In this document: piece by piece, positions 9,501 through 16,414 of the stretch
Layout of the letters: the number at the start of each line of letters is the position of its first letter
Numbering within the stretch: position 1 is the stretch's first letter
Origin: an uncultured Bacteroidales bacterium
Lineage (GTDB): Bacteria > Bacteroidota > Bacteroidia > Bacteroidales > P3
Length of the DNA: 64,000 bases
Direction of reading: 5' to 3'
NCBI GenBank assembly: GCA_900318275.1
Contig: ONJY01000008.1
Span: forward strand, 54,510-118,509
Made by a program: the position numbers and the translations under genes
Notes under the pieces: generated by a model
Databases searched by the model: none
Told to the model about the DNA's origin: nothing
What the model saw: only the letters and a program-made list of their open reading frames with translations

Positions 9501-9662
9501 GCTGTCGACACCAAGGCAATAGATACGCGTGCCGACACCAGCCTTGTTGATTACCTGACCATGCAGGTTCTCATTCAATTCATACTGCTCAATATTCTGG
9601 GCCATAGCAGGGGATGCCAACCCCAATACGAACAGTGCCAATAAAATACGACACCTCTTCAT
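6519..9662 (-). CDS. Secreted multidomain protein: CUB-like, P-domain, PKD, type IX/gliding C-terminal domain
   Basis: A 1047-residue extracellular protein. The signal peptide MKRCRILLALFVLGLASPAMA is followed by a CUB-like region (about residues 30-140), a proprotein-convertase-like P-domain (about 370-600, including the closing LNGEWKIQICDFLGTDNGW), and a PKD domain (about 770-840: HFWDFGDGVTSEQASPTHTY). The C-terminus holds the gliding-motility-associated sorting domain with FPNVVTPNGDGINDKFVI and IYNKWGTRIFHRE. That domain marks type IX secretion (type B CTD) and probable surface attachment. P-domains often accompany proteases, but no protease domain is visible here, so an adhesive or scaffold role is inferred. 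It follows the 146-residue secreted protein with a 2-bp gap. Confidence 0.88.
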   Translation of the reverse strand: MKRCRILLALFVLGLASPAMAQNIEQYELNENLHGQVINKAGVGTRIYCLGVDSTRSVGRGYDYWVTVLGDCMDSNAMAFVIEDLDLRFSSSGTPCADTVFIYDGIDTSAPLKWYATGNMRVPAVKEIFAGPNNPLQALTLRFKVCGDCGPWNHETGIGFRILADCRKPCEQFTPILDSIFYKTRNGVVYEYGTIKHLFDTIHAVAWDSIFNDSVPVIDTQPFEGVNLCMGDGVIFTAHCEYSLSTGWYTPSDATTTFLWDMGNGDTIEGVGQTSVYYDEYFKVACNEMILSVTDERGCTSSIHPQVRVRVAKNPLKTVFTLQDICNRDSLLVNIGYSGDNATLLLDSIRYEDGTSKTNHVRAFIPDGSSTSTCGSNCHEASVVFSEFPNGRTVQSQGDICSVCVSYEHTYMGDYDLSIICPNGNKAVLKYKDAPQGRTIPNGTYGGVSRLAGIPYGGDRSTAINNWDAINGDKCDSLQNPYGFGWNYCFSRNKDYMLVNGQPADTPNPTGAGMASAPTVNTTHQQHAVPPGFARAGQGAGPVTLTTLDSSDHLNKTNYYTPADDFSQLVGCPLNGEWKIQICDFLGTDNGWVFSFSVDICGVSQSDCKYQVDIDSLIWEPDTSAQYHDYELGHYRGLEVHRHNDLESYVMTPDTAGTFPINVKIYDEFGCVWDTNTKITTYWTPKPTLGNDTTLCGVTTTLLDATDRHAATENYTYLWEPFGQDSSKITTKYEPGSDIRYIAQVTNTQRSTVCVTRDTINVKLRTQPYPSFVPTPFTLEGCSPLTLTFDNQTVDAEKHFWDFGDGVTSEQASPTHTYTEGVYDLKYYVTSGDGCKDSLIYDSVIAVYASPKASFAWDPIYPSVLHPVALLTNTTANRTADTKFFWEMQYDRNNLLSVQTLTDESPLFDFSQFAAPDELAGTYTARLIARTDNMAPSGNIIYCRDTTESTIMLVNDFLQFPNVVTPNGDGINDKFVISNLIGGMAYPVNTLDIYNKWGTRIFHRENITAEEDFWDPVDVPAGTYFYRFSARGYNGNIEHNGAVEVIK

Positions 9663-9664
9663 AA

Positions 9665-10105
9665 TTATTCTTTGTTTATAAGTTTCTCGGCAAATGCATA
9701 AGTATCATCTATCGACCGTAGTACCAAGTAGCGATGTTCCGACGCGGGTGTGGTGAAATATATTGTCACGTTGCCACGTGGATAACGCAGTTGAAAGTCA
9801 TGGAAATCATAGGCATAAAAACTCAATTCGTCAAGATTTACACGATAGTTGACCGGCAGGTACTCACCACTTTCTAAGTCCATCACTTCGGTTATGGAGT
9901 ACACTTCGGCACCTGTCGGCACGGTGTCGCTCACATAAAATGCGGCACGGGCAAATGCGCAACGCCACTCGAATTTCTCCTGTGGATAAGCATCCATGGC
10001 TTCATGATTGCCACCGAAGAATGGCAATACAATAAGTTCACAGTTCTGGGCTTTCAGCCCCATGACGGACGCCATCATGGCGACAATAAGAACTATCTTT
10101 TTCAT
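9665..10105 (-). CDS. Small secreted protein of unknown function
   Basis: A 146-residue protein with a signal peptide (MKKIVLIVAMMASVMGLKAQ, cleavage after KAQ likely). The mature part is about 126 residues, aromatic-rich and strand-like (FYAYDFHDFQLRYPRGNV, VTIYFTTPASEHRYLVL). No family is recognised. It is 2 bp upstream of the large type IX cargo gene and very probably co-transcribed with it, so it may be a partner or periplasmic accessory of that protein; this is inference from context. Upstream, only 64 bp separate it from rnfE, where rnfA would normally be found. Confidence 0.75.
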   Translation of the reverse strand: MKKIVLIVAMMASVMGLKAQNCELIVLPFFGGNHEAMDAYPQEKFEWRCAFARAAFYVSDTVPTGAEVYSITEVMDLESGEYLPVNYRVNLDELSFYAYDFHDFQLRYPRGNVTIYFTTPASEHRYLVLRSIDDTYAFAEKLINKE

Positions 10106-10169
10106 AACTCCATTTTTGGGCTTCTATATATATGACGAGAAAGTACCGAAAAAGTATCAAACTTTAACG

Positions 10170-10766
10170 TTATTTAACTTTTTTCTTGCTGCGAAGGTGG
10201 ATAATCAGCGCCATGAGGAGGCCCAGAGCGAGGAATCCTCCCGGAGGCAGGATCATCATCAGCATGCCGTCGGCACCGCCGATGAGGCTATGGCCGAAGA
10301 AGCAGCCGGTGCCAAGCAGCTCACGCACCATGCCCACAAGGGTGAGAGCCCACGTGAAGCCCAAGCCCATGAAGAGGCCGTCGAGGAACGACTGGCCCAC
10401 GTTGTTCTTCGAGGCGAAGGCCTCGGCGCGGCCCAGCACGATGCAGTTGACGACGATGAGGGCGATGAAGAGGCCCAGGCTGTCGTAGAGAGCAGGCAGG
10501 TAAGCCTTCATGACCATCTCCACCATAGTCACGAAGGTGGCAATGATGACGATGAACGCCGGTATGCGCACCTTGTCGGGTATGACGTTCTTGAGCAGCG
10601 AGATGACCATGTTGGACATCATCAGCACGAAGGTGGTGGCCAGGCCCATGCTCATGCCGTTGATGGCCGAGGTGGTGGTGGCCAGTGTGGGGCACATGCC
10701 CAGCACGAGCACCCATGTGGGGTTCTCCTTGATAAGGCCGTTCTTGATAATATCTTTAGTCTTCAT
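10170..10766 (-). CDS. rnfE: Rnf electron transport complex subunit E
   Basis: RnfE is one of two homologous integral membrane subunits (E and A) of the ferredoxin:NAD+ oxidoreductase that couples electron flow to Na+ or H+ transport. The 198-residue protein has about six membrane segments and the E-type signatures ENPTWVLVLGMCPTLATTTS and VVNCIVLGRAEAFASKNNV. These, rather than A-type motifs, identify it as RnfE. The start MKTKDIIKNGL overlaps rnfG by 11 bp; a longer extension into rnfG is rejected. It is the last gene of the block, and no rnfA follows. Confidence 0.93.
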   Translation of the reverse strand: MKTKDIIKNGLIKENPTWVLVLGMCPTLATTTSAINGMSMGLATTFVLMMSNMVISLLKNVIPDKVRIPAFIVIIATFVTMVEMVMKAYLPALYDSLGLFIALIVVNCIVLGRAEAFASKNNVGQSFLDGLFMGLGFTWALTLVGMVRELLGTGCFFGHSLIGGADGMLMMILPPGGFLALGLLMALIIHLRSKKKVK

Positions 10767-11343
10767 AATCCGTGGTATTTGCGTTGTTAATCTGAGCGAA
10801 GACCGCCGAAGCGTCGTTGACGATGCCGAGGAAGGCGCGCGAGGTAATGGTGGAGCCGCTGATGGCATCCACGTCGCCGCCGTCCTTCTTGACGGTCAGT
10901 TCACCGTCGGCAGGCTTGCGTCCCACGACGCAGCCCTTGCCGTCCCTCTGGAACCACTGGTCGGCCTTGGCGCCGAGACCTGGGGTCTCGTGGGTCTCCA
11001 GTATCTGGTAGCCGCTGATGTTGCCTTCGTTGTCGAAGCCCACCATAAGCTGCAGGTGTCCGCCGAAGCCTTTGTCGTTGCCGGCCTCGATGGCGGCGCC
11101 TACCATGTTGCCGTCGGCGTCGAGGCCCACGTGGCACACATGGCCGTCGACGGTGCGGTCCTCAAGCGATGCAAACGCCGGCAGCACAGCGCCGATGGCG
11201 TTCTCCACCTTGGCCTGCTGGGCCTGGGCTATGGGTTCCTTGGTCACTCCGTTGAGGGCTGCCAGCGCCGCAGCGGCCACGAGGGCTATCGCCGTCAGCG
11301 AGAGCAGCATATTGGGTAATGTCGATTGTGCTTTCTTTGCCAT
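10756..11343 (-). CDS. rnfG: Rnf electron transport complex subunit G (covalent FMN subunit)
   Basis: A 195-residue subunit with one N-terminal membrane anchor (LLSLTAIALVAAAALAAL) and a periplasmic FMN-binding domain. The flavinylation site is visible near the C-terminus as DAISGSTITSRAF, where the second Thr of the SGSTIT stretch is the expected phosphoester-linked residue (family SGAT-like motif, here with Ser replacing Ala). LETHETPGLGAKADQWF is also typical. The start MAKKAQSTLPN at 11343 follows a gap filled by a repeat patch; upstream in-frame codons antisense to rnfD are rejected. Confidence 0.94.
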   Translation of the reverse strand: MAKKAQSTLPNMLLSLTAIALVAAAALAALNGVTKEPIAQAQQAKVENAIGAVLPAFASLEDRTVDGHVCHVGLDADGNMVGAAIEAGNDKGFGGHLQLMVGFDNEGNISGYQILETHETPGLGAKADQWFQRDGKGCVVGRKPADGELTVKKDGGDVDAISGSTITSRAFLGIVNDASAVFAQINNANTTDYED

Positions 11344-11346
11344 AAT

Positions 11347-11376
11347 GTTGATACGTTGATACGTTGATTGTTGATA
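11347..11376. repeat. Degenerate gttgata repeat patch in the rnfD-rnfG gap
   Basis: Four near-identical units (gttgata at 11347, 11355 and 11370; gttgatt at 11363) are spaced 7-8 bp apart and fill most of the 43-bp gap between rnfD and rnfG. This is a slightly irregular member of the heptad-patch family. Confidence 0.7.
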
Positions 11377-11386
11377 TGTTAATGCG

Positions 11387-12346
11387 TCAGCAGGCGAAGC
11401 GTTGGGGCTTGCACCAGCGGTTGAGCAGCGGGGTGACACTGTTCATGATGAGGATGGCGAAGCTGACACCTTCGGGGTAGGAGCCCCAGTTGCGGATGAT
11501 GATGGTCAGCAGGCCGCAGCCCACACCGAAGATAAGCTGGCCGCTCTTGGCCATGGGGCTGGTGACCATGTCGGTGGCCATGAAGCAGGCGCCGAGCATG
11601 ATGCCGCCGGTGAGGATGGTCATCAGGGGGTCCATGAAGCTCTCGGGGTCGATGAGCCACAGGATGCCGCTGAAGACGAAGGCCGTGCCTATGAAGGCCA
11701 CGGGTATGTGCCAGGTGATGACCTTCTTCCAGAGCAGGTAGCAGGCGCCGAGCAGAATGGCTATGGCGCTCACCTCGCCCATCGAGCCGCCTATGTGGCC
11801 CAGGAAGGCGTCCATGAAGGTGACACCCTCGCCGAGGACGCCCTCCTTGAAGGCTCCCAGGGGCGTGGCGCCCGTAGGCACGTCGAAGGACATGGGGAAC
11901 AGGCCGCCGGCCACAGGCCACGTGGTCATCTGCACGGGGAAGGAGATGAGCAGGAACACACGGCCCACCAGGGCGGGGTTGAAGGGGTTCTTGCCCAGGC
12001 CGCCGAAGCTCATCTTGCCTACGCCGATGGCCACGAGGGCTCCTATCACCACTATCCATAGCATCTGTGCCGTGGCAGGCACGTTGAAGGCCAGCAGCAG
12101 ACCCGTGACTACGGCCGAGCCGTCGCCTATGGTGCTGGGCACCTTCATGATAAACTTCTCTATCAGCCACTGGAACAGCACGCAGGCTGCCACCGACACC
12201 AGACTCACCAGCAGGGCCGGCAGGCCGAAGTAGGCTATGGCGCAGAGCAAGGCAGGCACCAAGGCCATGTTGACGCGCCACATGATCTTTTTCGTCGACT
12301 CGTCGCTGTGCACGTGGGGCGAGCCCGATATATTCAGTAAATTCAT
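11387..12346 (-). CDS. rnfD: Rnf electron transport complex subunit D
   Basis: A 319-residue integral membrane subunit with about eight to nine hydrophobic segments. It carries the second covalent FMN site, visible as FDVPTGATPLGAFKEG (the Thr of TGAT). The N-terminus MNLLNISGSPHVHSDES is typical of RnfD/NqrB-like proteins. It sits between rnfC (81-bp gap containing two repeat patches) and rnfG (43-bp gap). The start at 12346 is preferred because upstream in-frame codons translate the repeat patches. Confidence 0.94.
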   Translation of the reverse strand: MNLLNISGSPHVHSDESTKKIMWRVNMALVPALLCAIAYFGLPALLVSLVSVAACVLFQWLIEKFIMKVPSTIGDGSAVVTGLLLAFNVPATAQMLWIVVIGALVAIGVGKMSFGGLGKNPFNPALVGRVFLLISFPVQMTTWPVAGGLFPMSFDVPTGATPLGAFKEGVLGEGVTFMDAFLGHIGGSMGEVSAIAILLGACYLLWKKVITWHIPVAFIGTAFVFSGILWLIDPESFMDPLMTILTGGIMLGACFMATDMVTSPMAKSGQLIFGVGCGLLTIIIRNWGSYPEGVSFAILIMNSVTPLLNRWCKPQRFAC

Positions 12347-12357
12347 ATAATTATTAT

Positions 12358-12426
12358 TTCTGGTTTTTGATTTCTGGTTTTTGAGTGGCCTTACGCCCAC
12401 TCATAACTCATAATTCATAACTCATA
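12358..12426. repeat. Two heptad patches in the rnfC-rnfD gap
   Basis: Patch one has four 7-bp units alternating ttctggt/ttttgat (12358-12385). Patch two has four units of actcata (12399-12426; third unit attcata). Together they make up most of the intergenic gap, and the second ends one base before the rnfC stop codon. Unit length is 7 bp in both, although the unit sequence differs. Confidence 0.8.
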
Positions 12427-12427
12427 A

Positions 12428-13756
12428 CTACTTCTTGGCCGCCATCATAGCGCGCACGCGGTTCTTGCCGAGGCGTATCTCGTCGGTGAGCGGCTTGTTG
12501 GCCGGGCAGCTGAAGAAGCAGCATCCGCACTCTATGCAGTCCAGTATGTTGTGCTCCTTCGACTCCTCGGTGCGGTTGTTCTTCACCAGCAGCGAGAAGA
12601 GGTAGGGCTCCAAACCCATGGGGCAGGCGCTGGCGCACTTGCCGCAGCGTATGCAGTTGGTCTCCGGCTGGCGGCGGGCCTCGCCCTCGTCCATCACCAG
12701 CACGCTGGCGTTACCCTTGACGGTGGGGGCATCGAGGTTCACCACAGCCTTGCCCATCATGGTGCCACCGCTGATGACCTTGCCTGTGGTCTCGGGCAGC
12801 TCGCCAATGGTGTGGCTGATAATCTCGTTGTAGGTGGTGCCGATGCGCACTATGCAGTTGTGCTGGCTCTTGAGTTTCTTGCCCGTGACGGTCAGTATGT
12901 TCTCGATGAGGGGCTTGTTCTTCTGCACGGCCTCGTAGACGGAGAAGCAGGTGCCCAGGTTGCTCACCACGCAGCCCACGTCGATGGGCAGCTTGCCGCT
13001 GGGGACGCGGCGGCCGGTGACGGCATTGATGAGTTGCTTCTCGGCGCCCTGCGGGTACTTCACCTTCAGCGGCTCAATGACAATGCCCTCGAAGGTCTTG
13101 GCCATCTCCTGCATCTTCTTGATGGCAAGGGGTTTGTTGCTCTCGATGCCAATGTAGGCGTTGGGTACACCCAGAGCCTTGCGCAGTATGCTCACGCCGA
13201 TGCACACCTCCTCGGCGTGCTCCATCATGACGCGGTAGTCGCTGGTCAGGTAGGGCTCGCACTCGGCGGCGTTGACAATCAGGTATTCGGCCTTCTTGCC
13301 CTCGGGTATGCTGTACTTGATGTGCGCGGGGAATGTGGCGCCGCCGAGGCCCACGATACCCATCTCCTTGAGCTTGGCAACAATCTCCTTGGGCTCCAGC
13401 GTGCACTCGCGTTTGATGTCGGGTGTGCGGTCGATGGTCTCCATCCACTCGTCACCCTCGACGTTGATGTAAACGGCGGGCTTGCTGATGCCGAAGGCGT
13501 CCTTGCAGGGCTCCACCTTTAGCACCGTGCCGCTCACAGGCGAATGGACGTTGGCGCACATGAAGGCCTGGGCCTCGCCTATCAGCTGACCCACCTTCAC
13601 CTTGTCGCCCTTCTGCACCACCGGCGTGGCCGGCGCACCGAGGTGCTGGTTCATCAGCACCACCATCTGCTTGCCAACGGGCACCACCTCGATGGCGGCG
13701 TCGTTGGATATCTTATTCTCTTCGGGGTGTACACCACCCATGCGGAATGTCTTCAT
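12428..13756 (-). CDS. rnfC: Rnf electron transport complex subunit C (NADH-side, two 4Fe-4S)
   Basis: A 442-residue peripheral subunit that carries the NAD(H)-reactive flavin site and two 4Fe-4S clusters. It shows GVHPEENK near the N-terminus, the NuoF-like IVGLGGATFPAHIKY, NAAECEPYLTSDYRVM, and the two cluster motifs CIRCGKCASACPMGLEP and CIECGCCFFSCPANKP near the C-terminus. The length is typical for the Bacteroidota version without the long C-terminal repeat tail of enterobacterial RnfC. It is separated from rnfB by a 27-bp gap made of heptad repeats. Confidence 0.96.
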   Translation of the reverse strand: MKTFRMGGVHPEENKISNDAAIEVVPVGKQMVVLMNQHLGAPATPVVQKGDKVKVGQLIGEAQAFMCANVHSPVSGTVLKVEPCKDAFGISKPAVYINVEGDEWMETIDRTPDIKRECTLEPKEIVAKLKEMGIVGLGGATFPAHIKYSIPEGKKAEYLIVNAAECEPYLTSDYRVMMEHAEEVCIGVSILRKALGVPNAYIGIESNKPLAIKKMQEMAKTFEGIVIEPLKVKYPQGAEKQLINAVTGRRVPSGKLPIDVGCVVSNLGTCFSVYEAVQKNKPLIENILTVTGKKLKSQHNCIVRIGTTYNEIISHTIGELPETTGKVISGGTMMGKAVVNLDAPTVKGNASVLVMDEGEARRQPETNCIRCGKCASACPMGLEPYLFSLLVKNNRTEESKEHNILDCIECGCCFFSCPANKPLTDEIRLGKNRVRAMMAAKK

Positions 13757-13791
13757 CAGTGTTCAGTGTTTTGTGTTCAGTGTTCAGTTCT
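13757..13791. repeat. Heptad patch in the rnfB-rnfC gap
   Basis: Five consecutive 7-bp units (cagtgtt, cagtgtt, ttgtgtt, cagtgtt, cagttct) fill the gap between rnfC and rnfB and run over the rnfB stop codon. Confidence 0.8.
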
Positions 13792-14701
13792 TTACCTCCA
13801 CTTTCTCGGCCACGGGAATCTCCACCTTCTCAGCGGCAGGGGCTGCCGGAGCCTCGGCGGGTTTGGGGGCCGGCTTGACAGCGGGTGCGGGGAAGCCCAC
13901 ATCCTTGATGGCCTTGGTGGGGCACTCGGTGACGCACTTGCGGCAGGCAATGCACTTCTTGTAGTCTATGTACGACAGGTTGTCCGTGACAGTGATAGCC
14001 TCCATGGGACACGCTTTGGCGCACTTGCCGCAACCTATACAGGCGTTGGCGCAACTCTTCACAGCTACGGCGCCCTTCTCCTTGTTGACGCAGCTCACAT
14101 ACACGCGGCGCTCTTTCTTGCCCTTGTTACGCAGCTCTATGATGCGGCGCGGACAGGCTTTGGCGCAGGCACCACAGGCCGTGCACTTGTCGGCGTCGAC
14201 CACCGGCACGCCGTTCTCGCCCATGTGGATGGCGTCGAACTGGCAGGCTGCCACGCAGTCGCCACAGCCAAGGCAGCCGAACGGACAGCCGCTCTCGCCG
14301 GTATAAACGGTGTTCTCGAAAGCACAGGAACGCAAACCGTCGTAGTTGGAGCGGCGCTTCTCACCGCAGTTGGCAGGGTTGCAGCGCACCACAGCCACTT
14401 GGGGCTCGCCCTGTTCGACGGCACATCCCAGCAGCTCGGCAATCTTCGCCGCCACAGCGTCGCCGCCGGGGGCGCAACGCAGACCATCGAGACTATGCTG
14501 AGCCACGCAGGCCTCGGCGAAAGCACGGCAGCCGGCCTTGCCGCAACCACCGCAATTGGCGCCGGGCAGTACCTCGGCCACTTCGTCAATCAACGGATCC
14601 TCGACCACCTTGAACTTCTGGGCCACAATGTAGAGCACTACGGCAAAAATGATGCCCAGCGCGCCGAGCACCATCACCGCAATCAAGATTTGTTGTGTCA
14701 T
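13784..14701 (-). CDS. rnfB: Rnf electron transport complex subunit B (ferredoxin-like)
   Basis: A 305-residue ferredoxin-type subunit with one N-terminal membrane helix (residues 5-26), the four-Cys cluster ANCGGCGKAGCRAFAEAC, and then several CX2CX2CX3CP ferredoxin motifs (for example CTACGACAKACPRR, CIGCGKCAKACP, CIACRKCVTECP). The last 35 residues are a Pro/Ala/Lys-rich tail. It is first in the rnfB-C-D-G-E block and has its own well-formed promoter about 120 bp upstream. Confidence 0.96.
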   Translation of the reverse strand: MTQQILIAVMVLGALGIIFAVVLYIVAQKFKVVEDPLIDEVAEVLPGANCGGCGKAGCRAFAEACVAQHSLDGLRCAPGGDAVAAKIAELLGCAVEQGEPQVAVVRCNPANCGEKRRSNYDGLRSCAFENTVYTGESGCPFGCLGCGDCVAACQFDAIHMGENGVPVVDADKCTACGACAKACPRRIIELRNKGKKERRVYVSCVNKEKGAVAVKSCANACIGCGKCAKACPMEAITVTDNLSYIDYKKCIACRKCVTECPTKAIKDVGFPAPAVKPAPKPAEAPAAPAAEKVEIPVAEKVEVKN

Positions 14702-14821
14702 ATTGTTGTTTTTGTTTTAGGATTACCTACTTCATATCGTCTCGCAAAGTGCACCATCACACTGTACCACACACACTTGCACCGCCACACAGGTAGCGTT
14801 GCACCTCTTCGTTAAACTTTG

Positions 14822-14852
14822 CAAAGATATGTAAATAATATAAAACAGCAAA
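14822..14852 (-). promoter_or_regulatory. Bacteroidota-type promoter of rnfB
   Basis: Read on the minus strand, a TTTG -33 box (14849-14852) and a TATCTTTG -7 box (14822-14829) are separated by 19 bp, matching the Bacteroidota consensus TTTG-N19-21-TAnnTTTG. The predicted transcript has a leader of about 115 nt before rnfB. Confidence 0.8.
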
Positions 14853-14956
14853 ATTTTTTTTTCCACACCCCGTGGAAAACTTCCATCACCCTCTCGCGAC
14901 ACTCCCTCCTCCACCCCAACGACACACCGCCCCACCCCTCCGGCACCCTTCCCATA

Positions 14957-15046
14957 CGGAGCCGGTACGGCCTTTCTTCAGTAGTTCTTCAGTTAGCACT
15001 GAAGAACTACTGAAGAACGATGGTCGAACGGCCGTACCAACTCCGG
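14957..15046. repeat. Long cruciform built from 11-bp units between rnfB and uspA
   Basis: A perfect 20-bp inverted repeat (14974-14993 against 14998-15017, loop tagc) is made of two 11-bp-phased ttcttcagtag-like units per arm. It is extended by outer arms ggtacggcc (14964-14972) and ggccgtacc (15030-15038), and by cggag against ctccg. There is no T-run, so it does not look like an ordinary terminator for either flanking gene. Confidence 0.85.
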
Positions 15047-15098
15047 TGGGAAGCCGATGGTGGAAAAGTGGCGAAAAAGGGCATCGAAGAAAGATTTT

Positions 15099-15129
15099 TT
15101 TGTCATGTCGAAAAAATTTTGTATTTTTG
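15099..15129 (+). promoter_or_regulatory. Bacteroidota-type promoter of uspA
   Basis: TTTG (15099-15102), a 19-bp spacer and TATTTTTG (15122-15129) lie 26 bp before the ATG, giving a short leader of about 20 nt. Confidence 0.8.
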
Positions 15130-15155
15130 CACTCGGAATCACAAACAAAAAACAC

Positions 15156-15977
15156 ATGAACAGAGTTGTCGTTGGATTTGATTTTTCGTCGGGTTCGGCC
15201 TATGCTGTCGACCTGGCCATAGACATTGCAAACCGCTGGAAGAGCGACATCAGGCTCGTCTACGTGAAGGAGAAGAACGAGGCCGAGGGTCCCATCCGCG
15301 AGGAGATAGAGCGCCGCAACGCCGCCGTCGAACCGCTGCTGCAGGGCATCAAACTGGAGTATGTGCTGCGTCAGGGCAACCCCGCCGACGAGCTCACCAG
15401 GCAGGCCGCCGAGGACAATGCAGCCCTGCTTATCGTGGGCACCCACGGCATGAGCGGCATGAAGACCAACATGCTGGGCCGCAACAGCTATAAGACCATC
15501 GAGCAGTCGCCGGTGCCCGTGCTCATCGTCCGCGAGGACTTCAATTTCAGCAAGTCGCTGGACACCATCGTGGTGCCCCTCGACAACAGCGACGACACAC
15601 GCCAGAAGGTGAGCGTGGCTGCCATGTTTGCCAAGACCTTCGGCTCCACAATCCACCTGCTGGGCCTCTACACGGCCACGGCGGCCGACGTGCGCGGCAT
15701 CGTGGACAACTACGTTAAGATGGTGGAGAAATACCTGGACAAGAACGAGATAGAGCACGTGACGAAGTTCATCAACGTGAGCAAGAACGTCACCGCCGAC
15801 ACCCTCGACTACGCCAACGCCGTGCAGGCCGACATGATTGCCATCATGACCGAGCAGGAGAAGAACCTCTCGAGCCTAATACTCGGCACCTACGCGCAGC
15901 AGATGATCAACCAATCGACGATACCCGTGCTGACGGTGCGTCCCAAAGACGTGCAGACGACAAACGCAAACTATTGA
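15156..15977 (+). CDS. Universal stress protein, tandem UspA domains
   Basis: A 273-residue cytoplasmic protein with two Usp domains (about 1-137 and 140-273). The first has the nucleotide-binding pattern VGTHGMSGMKTNMLGRNS followed by SPVPVLIV; the second ends with the similar STIPVLTVRP. Such proteins bind ATP and modulate survival under stress; the specific target is unknown. The start MNRVVVGFDFSSG follows a well-placed promoter, so longer in-frame extensions are rejected. It overlaps the next gene by one base. Confidence 0.9.
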   Translation: MNRVVVGFDFSSGSAYAVDLAIDIANRWKSDIRLVYVKEKNEAEGPIREEIERRNAAVEPLLQGIKLEYVLRQGNPADELTRQAAEDNAALLIVGTHGMSGMKTNMLGRNSYKTIEQSPVPVLIVREDFNFSKSLDTIVVPLDNSDDTRQKVSVAAMFAKTFGSTIHLLGLYTATAADVRGIVDNYVKMVEKYLDKNEIEHVTKFINVSKNVTADTLDYANAVQADMIAIMTEQEKNLSSLILGTYAQQMINQSTIPVLTVRPKDVQTTNANY

Positions 15978-16408
15978 TGAAGAGAACTCTCATAACCTTG
16001 GCGCTGCTCGCCGTGTGTGGCGCCCTGCAGGCGCAGGTGCGCGTGGTGGGCGACGTGGCGGTGGAGCAGATGGTGGCCAAGCATGTGGAACTCAACAACA
16101 AGTCGAAGACCATCCCCGGCTACCGCGTGCAAATAGCCTCCTTCTCGGGCACCAGCTCCAAGGCCAACGCCTTCGACCTGCGCGACCGTTTCAGCGCTGA
16201 CTACCCCGAGGTGCAGGTCTACATCGTCTTCGACGAGCCCAACTTCAAGGTCAAGGTGGGCGACTTCCGCACACGCCTTGAAGCCTATGCATTCCTGCAG
16301 AAAATCAAGGAGTTCTACAAGGGATACATCACCAAGGACAATATCTGCCCCGAGCCGCCGCAGCAACTTGAGTTTGCCCCCGACGACCTGGAGGCCGGCG
16401 AAGAGTGA
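15977..16408 (+). CDS. Exported SPOR-domain-like protein
   Basis: A 143-residue protein with a signal peptide (MKRTLITLALLAVCGALQAQ) and a SPOR-like fold (GYRVQIASFSGTSSKANAF through VKVGDFRTRLEAYAFLQKI, about residues 48-122). SPOR domains bind peptidoglycan denuded of stem peptides, so the protein probably acts in the periplasm at the cell wall. The ATG at 15977 shares its A with the uspA stop codon; an alternative TTG just upstream is not needed. It ends 6 bp from the convergent hemW-like gene with no visible terminator. Confidence 0.8.
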   Translation: MKRTLITLALLAVCGALQAQVRVVGDVAVEQMVAKHVELNNKSKTIPGYRVQIASFSGTSSKANAFDLRDRFSADYPEVQVYIVFDEPNFKVKVGDFRTRLEAYAFLQKIKEFYKGYITKDNICPEPPQQLEFAPDDLEAGEE

Positions 16409-16414
16409 CACAAA

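Larger units (their letters stand above)
14702..15155. other. Divergent intergenic region between rnfB and uspA
   Basis: This 454-bp region has no gene. It contains the rnfB leader (about 115 nt), the rnfB promoter (14822-14852), a pyrimidine-rich stretch (about 14880-14950), a long 11-bp-period hairpin (14957-15046) and the uspA promoter (15099-15129). The hairpin therefore lies between two outward-facing promoters. Confidence 0.8.

Noticed and set aside
12358-12426. CRISPR-like repeats in the rnf gaps and elsewhere
   Set aside because: Units are 7 bp with no spacers and no cas genes are present; they are short tandem repeats.
14957-15046. Transcription terminator for rnfB or uspA
   Set aside because: The hairpin lies upstream of both genes and has no T-run on either strand.
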